A DNA stretch of 29,223 nucleotides from a virus. The DNA is taken from IMG/VR virus record IMGVR_UViG_3300005264_000042, positions 1-29,223 of that record. The stretch is one strand, 5' to 3'. Position numbers and translations under genes: made by a program. This document shows positions 21,627-29,119 of this stretch, piece after piece (the stretch's first letter is position 1; every line of letters starts with the position of its first letter). The notes under the pieces were generated by a model. The model had not been told where the DNA came from and did not search any database. It saw only the letters and a list, made by a program, of their open reading frames with translations.

Positions 21627-22043
21627 ATGAAAGCAATTTGTATGCTATACCAGACACCTTCAAAAGAAGTTGTTGAAAAAGTAAAGGGAACAGCCGTGAA
21701 ATTTGAAGATCGTATTTTGACAAAAGATCTTGCGAACAAATACCCGGGATTTTTGAAGAATAATAAAATTGGTGACACGATCAAATTCCCAAAAGACATT
21801 GATCCAAACGATTTGGAAATGAAAGACACTTTTGAAATGGAACTTGAATTTGTTTTCCCGGAAAAGAAAACGATCAAAGATGATGATCTTCTTTTTGAAG
21901 AATTGGCGGATCTTAAAAAGAAAACAAAGGACGAAGGTGATGCCCAAATGGTGTTGCTTTTGTTCATTCAACTTCTTGTTGACTCCGGTTGGGATCTTCA
22001 GGGGATGAGCGGATCACGTTACGCATTCACCAAAAATTGTTAA
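21627..22043 (+). CDS. Early protein of unknown function
   Basis: A 138-residue acidic soluble protein: strands MKAICMLYQTPS and TAVKFEDRILTKDLANKYPG, a loop PKDIDPNDLEMKDTFEMELE, a helix-rich acidic middle and a C-terminal part VLLLFIQLLVDSGWDLQGMS ending GSRYAFTKNC. The last part looks like a short alpha-beta domain closing with a GYxF-type strand. It is the first gene of the transcript that also includes the methyltransferase. No family is recognised. Confidence 0.7.
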   Translation: MKAICMLYQTPSKEVVEKVKGTAVKFEDRILTKDLANKYPGFLKNNKIGDTIKFPKDIDPNDLEMKDTFEMELEFVFPEKKTIKDDDLLFEELADLKKKTKDEGDAQMVLLLFIQLLVDSGWDLQGMSGSRYAFTKNC

Positions 22044-22044
22044 A

Positions 22045-22248
22045 ATGGAAAATCAAATACATGTTTTAGATTCATCAATGAACGTTTTGATTGTGTTGTG
22101 GGGTATCACGGCAATTCTTGCACTGACTTCATTTATTCTTCTTTTGTTGGGGGTGAAGAACCTCAAAAAATCAGTCGTTTGGATGAAACTTGCAATGTGT
22201 GTTTCATTCCTTTCCGCCGTCATTGCATTGATTGACTATCTTTTCTAA
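22045..22248 (+). CDS. Small two-span membrane protein
   Basis: A 67-residue protein, 1 bp after the previous stop. Hydrophobic segments are VLIVLWGITAILALTSFILL (about 14-33) and LAMCVSFLSAVIALIDYLF (about 49-67), separated by a basic loop KNLKKSVVWMK. The stop overlaps the next ATG (TAATG). It could be an early holin-like or exclusion protein. The sequence does not decide. Confidence 0.65.
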   Translation: MENQIHVLDSSMNVLIVLWGITAILALTSFILLLLGVKNLKKSVVWMKLAMCVSFLSAVIALIDYLF

Positions 22249-22427
22249 TGAATATATTTAAAAAAAACGTATCCGAAAAAATAAACATTTCAAAAGGTGT
22301 TCCAAAACGCATTGCAAAAGCCAAGGCAAACGAAAAAATCAAACGTGTGAACATGAAATCAAAGACAATGAAAAAGGCATTTCAAGAAATCGTGGCATGG
22401 GCATTGCGTAACTCAAATAGAAAATAA
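22248..22427 (+). CDS. Small strongly basic protein (59 residues)
   Basis: ATG 22248 lies in the TAATG overlap with the preceding gene. The protein is rich in Lys/Arg throughout (KRIAKAKANEKIKRVNMKSK) with a C-terminal helix (MKKAFQEIVAWALRNSNRK), suggesting nucleic-acid binding. Without it there would be a gap of more than 200 bp. The zero frame ends ...AGA AAA TAA, and the next ORF is in its -1 frame. Confidence 0.62.
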   Translation: MNIFKKNVSEKINISKGVPKRIAKAKANEKIKRVNMKSKTMKKAFQEIVAWALRNSNRK

Positions 22428-22480
22428 ATCCAAAAATATTCCCGGCATACGTTGGAGGTCAACGGTTCACCACAATTCTT

Positions 22481-22678
22481 GTGAATGATCCGACACCTCG
22501 AATGTGTGCATTGTGTGGGCAAGAGATATTGATTGGAAAAAATAAGTTTGGGAATGTGGTTGCAATTGAATGGTGCCGAACTTGGGGGTGGGTGATCCAC
22601 AACCGGAATTGTAAAGATTTCAACATTAAAAACTTTTTAAACAACAACTATGGAATTAAACAAAATCATACACGGTGA
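22481..22678 (+). CDS. Small zinc-finger-like protein with an unclear start
   Basis: From GTG 22481 this is 65 residues: RMCALCGQEILIGKNKFGNV with a CxxC, then WCRTWGWVIHNRNCKDF, giving a C-x2-C ... H-x3-C candidate metal site. The frame is open further upstream to 22421 and encodes PKIFPAYVGGQRFTTILVND, which looks coding but has no ATG or GTG. The real start may be a rare codon (ATA/ATT) or a -1 slip at the AAA before the TAA of the previous gene. The end overlaps the methyltransferase start by 29 bp. Confidence 0.58.
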   Translation: MNDPTPRMCALCGQEILIGKNKFGNVVAIEWCRTWGWVIHNRNCKDFNIKNFLNNNYGIKQNHTR

Positions 22679-23303
22679 CTGTTTGGAATACATGAAAACC
22701 GTTCCAGATAATTATTTTGACCTTGTTTTGACCGATCCTCCATATGGAATTGGTGCGGATGTTGGTTTTGGGGGTGGGTCGCACCGAGGCGTTGCAAAGA
22801 AGTTCAAAGGTGATTGGGATTCAAGTGCACCATCAAAAAAAGTATTTGATGAAATTGTCAGGATTTCACGGCATCAAATAATATTCGGAGCAAATCATTT
22901 TATATCAAAGATACCATATGACTCCCCTTCTTGGATTGTGTGGGATAAGGACAACGGAACAACCAATTTCGCAGACTCAGAACTTGCGTGGACAAGTCAT
23001 AAAACAGCCGTCAGAAACTTCAAATGGACTTGGAACGGAATGATTCAAGAGGCAGGAGGGAAAAAAGAGTACAGAGAACATCCGACACAAAAGCCAGTTG
23101 AATTGATGGCGTGGTGTCTTGAAAATTATCTCGTGAGAAAATGGGATAAGGACAGAAAGCCCAGAGTGTTTGACGGTTTCGCAGGTTCAGGAACAACCGG
23201 CGTTGCGTGTAAAAAATGCGGTTGTGATTATGTTTTGGTTGAAAAAGAAAAAGATTATTGTGATGTTATTGAAAAAAGATTGAAACAAGAAACTTTATTT
23301 TAA
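22650..23303 (+). CDS. DNA methyltransferase, beta class (N6-A or N4-C)
   Basis: A 217-residue protein. DPPY at 29-32 (motif IV) precedes FDGFAGSGTTG at about 174-184 (motif I, AdoMet binding), the order of beta-class amino-methyltransferases; HPTQKPVELMAWCLENYL (about 144-161) is the usual motif X region. The target-recognition part (about 85-140) is short. No restriction endonuclease is adjacent, so it is likely an orphan enzyme protecting phage DNA or marking it. The start follows TTTTTAAACAACAACT, the genome's standard leader. Confidence 0.92.
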   Translation: MELNKIIHGDCLEYMKTVPDNYFDLVLTDPPYGIGADVGFGGGSHRGVAKKFKGDWDSSAPSKKVFDEIVRISRHQIIFGANHFISKIPYDSPSWIVWDKDNGTTNFADSELAWTSHKTAVRNFKWTWNGMIQEAGGKKEYREHPTQKPVELMAWCLENYLVRKWDKDRKPRVFDGFAGSGTTGVACKKCGCDYVLVEKEKDYCDVIEKRLKQETLF

Positions 23304-23306
23304 AAA

Positions 23307-23705
23307 ATGATTGAAACACAAATTGAAAAAACGATCAAGCAGTACGTATTTTCCCGGGGCGGTTTTATTCAAAAGACACAATCAGGTTCATTGATGAAAT
23401 CGTACAGAACAAAAACCGGGGTTCAAAAATCACACCGGATAAATCTTGCCGATCAAGGCACACCAGACATGATGGGGGTTTTGAATGGTATTTTTTTGGG
23501 GATTGAGGTGAAGAAAGATAAAAAAGAGGTTGAACGGTGGTTGGCGTATCCCTTGGGATTGAGAGGAACACCGGTTGAGCGAAAAGAACGTATTGAAGCA
23601 CAAAAACATTTTGCGGAATTGATTCAAAAGAATGATGGTTTTTTTGCGTGTGTTTATTCTCTTGATGATCTTGAAGATCGTATGTTGCGTTTTGGTGTTA
23701 TATAG
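23307..23705 (+). CDS. VRR-NUC nuclease
   Basis: A 132-residue stand-alone VRR-NUC domain: N-terminal helix IEKTIKQYVFSRGG, then GTPDMMGVLNGIFLGIEVKK (about 51-70) with the D...ExK catalytic set, a basic loop, a helix RIEAQKHFAELIQKNDG and a C-terminal strand FFACVYSLDDLEDRM. These phage enzymes are thought to cut branched DNA such as Holliday junctions before packaging, which fits its place just before terminase. It begins 3 bp after the methyltransferase. Confidence 0.88.
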   Translation: MIETQIEKTIKQYVFSRGGFIQKTQSGSLMKSYRTKTGVQKSHRINLADQGTPDMMGVLNGIFLGIEVKKDKKEVERWLAYPLGLRGTPVERKERIEAQKHFAELIQKNDGFFACVYSLDDLEDRMLRFGVI

Positions 23706-23725
23706 TTTTTGCCGTTTCATTGTAA

Positions 23726-23754
23726 TTGAAAAAATGTTTCAACAGTGGTATGAT
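23726..23754 (+). promoter_or_regulatory. Operator-bearing promoter for terminase, leaderless
   Basis: TTGAAA (23726-23731), a 17-bp spacer and TATGAT (23749-23754). The perfect palindrome TTGAAAAAATGTTTCAA (23726-23742) is the same as at 15819. ATG 23762 is exactly 36 bases after the first base of the -35 box, so the transcript should begin on the start codon. Confidence 0.78.
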
Positions 23755-23761
23755 CGGGGTG

Positions 23762-24280
23762 ATGAAAACAAAAAAAACAGAACCAAAGAAAAAAGAAGTC
23801 AAAAAGGCTTTAATGACAAAGAATAAAAAAACAAAAGGTACAAAGACACCAAACCAAAGTAAAAAGGTCGTTAAGGGTAAACGGTTGCGTTTTTGTGAGG
23901 AATACGTCATTGACATGAATGCAACGCAATCCGCAATTCGTGCCGGGTATAGTTTGAAAACCGCATATTCTATTGGGCAAAGATTGTTGAAAAAAGTTGA
24001 AATAATGGAGAAGATTGCAGAGCTCCAAAAGAAGGTGGCGGATGAAGTGAAATTAAATGCAGAATATGTTTTAAATGGATTGATGGAAGTACACGAACGA
24101 TGTATGCAGAAAGAAGCCGTGAAAGACAACCAAGGGAATACGACTGGGGAATGGAAGTTTGAACACTCCGGAGCCAATAGATCCTTGGAACTTTTGGGAA
24201 AACATTTGAAACTTTTCACAGATCAAGTTGAAACAAAAACCGATATCAACATCAATTGGAATGAAGAAAAATCATACTGA
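23762..24280 (+). CDS. Terminase small subunit
   Basis: A 172-residue protein from ATG 23762; the in-frame TTG 23726 is the -35 box and is rejected as start. After a very basic N-terminus (KTKKTEPKKKEVKKAL and on, about 1-40) comes the terminase small-subunit HTH pattern: RLRFCEEYVIDMNATQSAIR, then AGYSLKTAYSIGQRLLKKVE (about 43-85). Next is the helical oligomerisation region (AELQKKVADEV) and a segment ending NRSLELLGKHLKLFTDQ. It recognises phage DNA for packaging. The stop shares one base with the TerL start (TGATG). Confidence 0.9.
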   Translation: MKTKKTEPKKKEVKKALMTKNKKTKGTKTPNQSKKVVKGKRLRFCEEYVIDMNATQSAIRAGYSLKTAYSIGQRLLKKVEIMEKIAELQKKVADEVKLNAEYVLNGLMEVHERCMQKEAVKDNQGNTTGEWKFEHSGANRSLELLGKHLKLFTDQVETKTDININWNEEKSY

Positions 24281-25611
24281 TGAAATTAAACAAAAAACAA
24301 ACAACCGCCTTGGATTATCTTGAGGGTTCCAAAATCACGGAGCTTCTTTTTGGCGGAGGTGCCGGGGGGGGCAAGTCTTTATTTGGTTGTTATTGGATTT
24401 TGAAAAACTGTTTGAAATATCCCGGTTCACGGTGGGTGATCGGTCGATCAAAACTCAAGACACTGAAGGCAACGACACTGGTTTCTTTTTTTGAGGTGTG
24501 CAAGATGCAAGGGATCAAAACCGGGGTGCACTTCAATTACAACCAACAGGCAAACGAAATTCATTTCTTCAACGGATCAGTGATTCTTTTGAAAGATTTG
24601 TTTTTGTATCCGTCAGATCCACAATTTGACGAACTTGGATCGTTGGAGATCACCGGGGCGTTTGTTGATGAGGTCAACCAAATTGTAAAAAAAGCATGGT
24701 ATATTTTGCAATCAAGAATCCGATACAAAATAGATGAATTTAAATTGGTTCCAACGATCTTGGGAACGTGTAATCCGTCAAAAAATTGGGTGTATTCAAC
24801 TTTTTACAAACCAAGCAAGAATGGAAAATTGAAACCGTATCAACAATTTATAAAAGCACTGGTGACGGATAATCCGTTCATTTCAAAACATTATATTGAT
24901 CAACTGAAAAAACTTGATAAAAATTCACAAGAACGATTATTGCGTGGAAGTTGGGAATATGATGACGATCCGGCAAAATTGTTTGAGATTGAAAAGATCC
25001 AAGACATGTTCACAAACAAAGCCGTTGAAGCACCGGAAAAATACATTTCCGTTGATGTTGCACGATTTGGGAACGATAGCACCGTGATCACAGTGTGGAC
25101 TGGCTTGCGTGGTGTGGTTCACCGCTTTTCAAAGTTAAGCACAGCAGAGACGGCAAAGAAGGTCATTGATTTTGCAGAAAAAGAAGGTGTTCCAAGATCA
25201 AACATCATCATTGATGAAGACGGTATTGGTGGAGGTGTTGTTGATCAGATCCCGGGGGCAAAGGGGTTTTTGAATAATGGACGAGCAATTCAACCGCACG
25301 GATCGGCATACGATGAAACGCTGAAGGTGAACTATTCAAACCTAAAAACGCAATGTGCGTTCAAATTGGCGGAATTGGTGCGACTTGGAAAAGTTGAAAT
25401 TGTGTGTGATGAAGGTGTTCAGGATCTTATTGTTGAAGAGTTTGAGCAAGTGAAAGAAAAAGATATTGATAAAGATGGGCGGATTGCATTGGTTGGAAAA
25501 GACAAGATCAAAGAAGCCATTGGGAGATCACCAGACTTTTTTGATGCAATCATGATGCGGATGTATTTTGAACTAGAAGAAACGGTTGATTTGGAATACT
25601 TTGAACTTTAA
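24280..25611 (+). CDS. Terminase large subunit
   Basis: A 443-residue packaging motor. Walker A GGGAGGGKS lies at about 25-33 and Walker B ITGAFVDEVNQ with D130/E131. The coupling region is LGTCNPSKNWVYSTFY (about 161-176). The RNase-H-like nuclease has YISVDVARFGNDSTVITVW (D259, D266), IIIDEDGIGGGVVDQI (about 309-324) and DFFDAIMMRMY near the end. All expected motifs are present, so it is probably functional. It is coupled to TerS and its end contains the promoter for the portal gene. Confidence 0.96.
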   Translation: MKLNKKQTTALDYLEGSKITELLFGGGAGGGKSLFGCYWILKNCLKYPGSRWVIGRSKLKTLKATTLVSFFEVCKMQGIKTGVHFNYNQQANEIHFFNGSVILLKDLFLYPSDPQFDELGSLEITGAFVDEVNQIVKKAWYILQSRIRYKIDEFKLVPTILGTCNPSKNWVYSTFYKPSKNGKLKPYQQFIKALVTDNPFISKHYIDQLKKLDKNSQERLLRGSWEYDDDPAKLFEIEKIQDMFTNKAVEAPEKYISVDVARFGNDSTVITVWTGLRGVVHRFSKLSTAETAKKVIDFAEKEGVPRSNIIIDEDGIGGGVVDQIPGAKGFLNNGRAIQPHGSAYDETLKVNYSNLKTQCAFKLAELVRLGKVEIVCDEGVQDLIVEEFEQVKEKDIDKDGRIALVGKDKIKEAIGRSPDFFDAIMMRMYFELEETVDLEYFEL

Positions 25612-25620
25612 TGCTACAAT
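25591..25620 (+). promoter_or_regulatory. Promoter for the portal gene
   Basis: TTGGAA (25591-25596), an 18-bp spacer and TACAAT (25615-25620), located inside the last codons of TerL. The predicted start near 25628 gives a leader of about 19 nt before ATG 25647. No palindrome is present. Confidence 0.58.
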
Positions 25621-25646
25621 GTGGGTGCATTTATAAATACATAAAA

Positions 25647-26936
25647 ATGAAAATACCATTTACAAATCTTGTTGTTGGGCTTGCCGAAAAAACCGAAAAC
25701 AACAAATTCAATGACGGTGGACGATCCGTTCCCTTTTCCGAGGTATTCAAAAGCAACAAAAAAACAACAGAATATAAAATCTCATTACATTCACTTTTTG
25801 GGATATATCGGAACAATTCGGACGTGCGGAATTGTGTGCGTGAGATCAAAAACAACGTTGGGAAATCCGGGTATAAATACATTGATGCAACCGATCCAGA
25901 AGCCGAGGTGAAACCATCAACCAAAGATGAAATTTGGGGTGTTTTTAATTCACAAGAATCAACACACAAAACATTCAAAGACTTGATTGATCGGACGGTC
26001 AGGGATTTGAAGATTGCCGGGAATGCTTATTGGTTGAAGCTGAAAAATGACCAAGGTGTTGTTTTGGGGTTTCAACCTATTGATCCAAGAACAATGGCAA
26101 TTGTTGCAAACGATTCAGGACATGTTTTTCTTTTCGTTCAAAAGGTTTTGGGGCATGAGGCACTTGAATTCCTTCCGGATGACGTGATTCATTTTAAGGG
26201 CGAAGACGATCCGTTGAACGAGGTCTTTGGGTTGGGAGAATTGGAACCGGTCATTTGGGAAGCCCGGACAGATAATTCGGCAATGATTGCAAATTTCAAG
26301 TTCTTTGAAAACAACGCAATTCCGTCCGCTCTTTATATTCTTGATGAAAAGATCCCAACCGAAAAATTGAGAGCAAAATTTGATGAAATCAAAAAGCATT
26401 TTGGCTCCGCTTCAAACTACAAAAAAGTTGGTGCAATCGTTGGAGTGAAGGACATTAAAACGATCAATATGAGCCAAAAGGACATGGATTTCCTTGCCGG
26501 TCGAACATTCAGTACAAAGAAAATCTGTGCATCCTTTGGAGTTCCGGTGTTTCTTTTGGGTGATACTGACAAAGTGAACAACAACAACGGTGAAGAATTG
26601 GAGAAAAACTTCATGGAAAAAACCATCATTCCATTGGAACAACGGATTGAAACCACAATCAATTCACAATTCATGTTCCCGGAATACGGTGCAATCGGGT
26701 TGGTATTCAATGCACACGTCTTTTCAAACGCAAGAGAGCTAGAGGAGCGTGCTATGAACCTTTATAAGGGGGGAATGAAAACACTAAGACAAGCAAAAAA
26801 AATGATTGGTGACGAGATAACAGACGAGGACGAACAAGAAGAAAATTTTGACAAATACATTATACAAAATGGGGCAAGTTCTGTTTTGTTGGAAGATGTG
26901 GGGGTTGATCCCGAACTTGATATTGATGAAGAATAA
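25647..26936 (+). CDS. Portal protein, HK97 family
   Basis: A 429-residue protein forming the dodecameric DNA gate. Typical segments are IYRNNSDVRNCVREIKNNVG (about 52-71), RDLKIAGNAYWLKLKNDQGV (residue about 115), FQPIDPRTMAIVAND, DVIHFKGEDDPLNEVFGLGE and ASFGVPVFLLGDTDKVNNNN (about 293-312), followed by EKTIIPLEQRIETTINSQFM. I start it at ATG 25647 because of the promoter and leader. An upstream in-frame ATG at 25611 overlaps the TerL stop (TAATG) and would add 12 residues if translational coupling is used instead. Confidence 0.93.
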   Translation: MKIPFTNLVVGLAEKTENNKFNDGGRSVPFSEVFKSNKKTTEYKISLHSLFGIYRNNSDVRNCVREIKNNVGKSGYKYIDATDPEAEVKPSTKDEIWGVFNSQESTHKTFKDLIDRTVRDLKIAGNAYWLKLKNDQGVVLGFQPIDPRTMAIVANDSGHVFLFVQKVLGHEALEFLPDDVIHFKGEDDPLNEVFGLGELEPVIWEARTDNSAMIANFKFFENNAIPSALYILDEKIPTEKLRAKFDEIKKHFGSASNYKKVGAIVGVKDIKTINMSQKDMDFLAGRTFSTKKICASFGVPVFLLGDTDKVNNNNGEELEKNFMEKTIIPLEQRIETTINSQFMFPEYGAIGLVFNAHVFSNARELEERAMNLYKGGMKTLRQAKKMIGDEITDEDEQEENFDKYIIQNGASSVLLEDVGVDPELDIDEE

Positions 26937-26944
26937 ACACCAGA

Positions 26945-27763
26945 ATGGCAAAAGATCAAAAATACAAACAACGGCAAGAAAAAAGAATGATCCGCAAGAT
27001 TTATTCTCTTTTGACGAAACAACGCAAATGGGTTGAATCAAATATGGAAGATCTTTCCTTTTTTCAGGAAAAAGATAAAGATAAACGAGAAAACCGTTTA
27101 AATCCCGGGATGTTGCAAAAAAACACGATAGAGAATGAAATTGAAGTGTTGTTGGATCAACTTCCCTACAAAAAAGATTTGGCAACGGAGATTGTGACGT
27201 TCATGAAGTTGGCAATAAAACGAGGAGGAAAACAACTGGTGAAAGAGCTTGATTTAAAAAACGAGTATGGTATTTCCTTTGACGTTACAAATCCAAGGGC
27301 AACACAGTTTTTACAGGAAAAAGAAGTATGGGAACTTTCAAACGCACAAGGAAACATTGACGGCACAACCAAAAAACGTTTGAAGGGCGTTTTGATTGAT
27401 GCACACGACACTGGGAAATCTTACAATGAAACAGCAAAAAAGATCCAAGGACTCTCAAAAGCCGGTGTATTTTCAAAAGAACGAGGTAAACTAATTGCCG
27501 TGCGTGAAATCGGTGTTGCGTATGAGGAAGGGAATGCCGAGGTGATCAATGAATTCCGTTCAAAGTATGCAGGACGACAAGTTCTGAAGAAGTGGCAAAC
27601 GGTGAATGATGCAAGGGTGACAGCCACACACAAGGAAAATCAGGGCAACGGTTGGATTGATTACAACCAAGCATTTACCGGCACCGGAGACCAACATGCA
27701 CCGGGGTCAGATAATCCACGATGCCGTTGTTTCACTAAATACAAAATACCGAAAAAGAAATGA
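26945..27763 (+). CDS. Minor head protein, Mu F / SPP1 gp7-like
   Basis: A 272-residue protein, mostly helical and basic, with the diagnostic C-terminal motif of Mu gpF-like proteins: VLKKWQTVNDARVTATHKEN (about 218-237), then GWIDYNQAF and APGSDNPRCRCF (about 253-264). The middle contains AVREIGVAYEEGNAEV, also typical. Such proteins enter the procapsid with the portal and are thought to take part in DNA delivery. It follows the portal gene by 8 bp. Confidence 0.88.
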   Translation: MAKDQKYKQRQEKRMIRKIYSLLTKQRKWVESNMEDLSFFQEKDKDKRENRLNPGMLQKNTIENEIEVLLDQLPYKKDLATEIVTFMKLAIKRGGKQLVKELDLKNEYGISFDVTNPRATQFLQEKEVWELSNAQGNIDGTTKKRLKGVLIDAHDTGKSYNETAKKIQGLSKAGVFSKERGKLIAVREIGVAYEEGNAEVINEFRSKYAGRQVLKKWQTVNDARVTATHKENQGNGWIDYNQAFTGTGDQHAPGSDNPRCRCFTKYKIPKKK

Positions 27764-27782
27764 TTTTTCACAATTTCTTTTT
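27752..27782 (+). terminator. AT-rich hairpin, possible weak terminator
   Basis: A perfect 10-bp inverted repeat (AAAAAGAAAT at 27752-27761, ATTTCTTTTT at 27773-27782) overlaps the end of the minor head gene and continues in T. The stem has a single G-C pair, so termination would be weak. It overlaps the next promoter and could also act on that. Confidence 0.4.
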
Positions 27783-27795
27783 TATATGATACAAT
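27767..27795 (+). promoter_or_regulatory. Promoter for protease and capsid genes
   Basis: TTCACA (27767-27772), a 17-bp spacer and TACAAT (27790-27795). Predicted start near 27803, about 20 nt before ATG 27823. The transcript would run through the capsid gene to the terminator at 1120. A TATGAT at 27785-27790 is an alternative -10 box. Confidence 0.62.
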
Positions 27796-27822
27796 TGACG
27801 TGACATAACCAACTTTAAAAAT

Positions 27823-29100
27823 ATGGACATTCAGAAAATCAAATCCAAAAAACAGTTGAAAGAGTTCATCAACAAAAATGGATCTTTCAATCAAATGCAG
27901 ATCAACACAATAAAAGCCCCGGACGGTGTGAATATGCCAGAGGATGCGAAATACTTCAAAGGTATAGCCTCAAACGGTGACATGAACCGCAATGGGTATG
28001 TCATTGAACCAGAAGCGTTCAAGAACTCGATCAAGTCATATATGGAAAATCCGGTGATTCTTTTGCAACATGATGCCAATAAACCGATTGGAAAATGCAC
28101 AAAAGCGGAAGTGACCTCAAAGGGTCTTGAGGTTGAGGGGTATGTTGTAAAATCTCAAATGGACGAAGCCTCTTGGATGGCTTTTGAAAATGGTATATTG
28201 AAAGGACTTTCAACTGGACACATTACAACACATGCAAAATTCAAGAACGAGGAAACCGGATTGATTTTTGATGAAGAAAATGTTGGTGAAAAGGGATACC
28301 CGGGTTGGTGGGAGATCTTCACGGATGGGGTGTATACAATGATCGTGGATGCCCTTGATTGGGTTGAATTCTCATTTGTGTCAATCCCGGCAAACAAAAA
28401 AAGCACAATCACCGCAACCAACGCAACCGATGAGGAGCGAGGGGATGCAATTAAAAAATACGCAATCAATTCCGGGAAGGTCACGGAAGATGATTTGAAC
28501 AAAGACAAACCAGAGCCGGAAACCGTTCCGGAAGAAAAAGTTGAAACCGTGGAAGAAACGGTTGATGCAAAAGATCCCAATGAAACTGAAGACGTTGTTG
28601 ATTCTGAAAATCCGGATGAAAAACCGGAAGCCACACCGGACGTTTCTGAAAAAGAAACGGTTGTGATTGAAGAAAACGTTGAAGGTGATGCGGTTGTTTC
28701 TGAAAATGAAGAAGCCGTTGAGGACGTTGTTGTTGAAGAAGAGGTTGCCAGTGATGAGCCAGAGGAAACGGATGAATCCCAAAACTCTTTCGCTGAAGAG
28801 TTGCACGGAATGACCGTCAAACTTGCAAAAAACATTGTCAAACTCGAAAACGACATAAGCGAAAAGGGAAAGGCATTGACGGTTGAGGAAGTAGATTCAA
28901 TGATCAATTCAAAATTTAACACAGTGATTGCCGATCACAACACACTTGTTGAAAAGATGGACAGTGAGTTGAAAAAACTTTCAAACACCGTGGATAGTCT
29001 TACAAAACGGCTTGATGCCGTGGCGGTGAATAAGCCAAAAATAATTCACCGGCAATTCGAGAATGCACAGGAAAAGAAATCAAAATCGTCTTGGGCATAA
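27823..29100 (+). CDS. Prohead protease (S78/HK97 family) fused to a scaffold-like C-terminus
   Basis: A 425-residue protein. Residues about 25-200 are the HK97-type prohead protease: YFKGIASNGDMNRNGYVIEP, PVILLQHDANKPIGK with catalytic H83, ENGILKGLSTGHITTHAKF with catalytic S130, and WVEFSFVSIPANKKSTI near its end. Residues about 215-320 form a very acidic low-complexity region with many Glu/Asp/Val/Pro repeats. Residues about 320-405 form a coiled coil (MTVKLAKNIVKLENDISEKG and on). The C-terminal half probably serves as the capsid scaffold, as the capsid protein lacks a long N-terminal delta domain and no separate scaffold gene is present. Confidence 0.9.
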   Translation: MDIQKIKSKKQLKEFINKNGSFNQMQINTIKAPDGVNMPEDAKYFKGIASNGDMNRNGYVIEPEAFKNSIKSYMENPVILLQHDANKPIGKCTKAEVTSKGLEVEGYVVKSQMDEASWMAFENGILKGLSTGHITTHAKFKNEETGLIFDEENVGEKGYPGWWEIFTDGVYTMIVDALDWVEFSFVSIPANKKSTITATNATDEERGDAIKKYAINSGKVTEDDLNKDKPEPETVPEEKVETVEETVDAKDPNETEDVVDSENPDEKPEATPDVSEKETVVIEENVEGDAVVSENEEAVEDVVVEEEVASDEPEETDESQNSFAEELHGMTVKLAKNIVKLENDISEKGKALTVEEVDSMINSKFNTVIADHNTLVEKMDSELKKLSNTVDSLTKRLDAVAVNKPKIIHRQFENAQEKKSKSSWA

Positions 29101-29119
29101 ACTCTTTATTTATTTATTT

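Noticed and set aside
22451-22462. GGAGG-containing sequence resembling a Shine-Dalgarno
   Set aside because: No start codon at 5-9 nt downstream in any frame with a sensible ORF; it lies within the probable coding extension of the 22481 ORF.
27050-27080. Inverted repeat around TTTCCTTTTTTCAGGAAAAA
   Set aside because: Located inside the Mu F-like gene with no gene boundary nearby; A/T-rich coding sequence gives such stems by chance.
28155-28922. Long minus-strand open frame (255 codons) opposite the protease gene
   Set aside because: It is a mirror of the acidic GAA/GTT-rich repeat region, giving a Ser/Phe/Thr-rich low-complexity product; the plus strand is a clear protease-scaffold gene.
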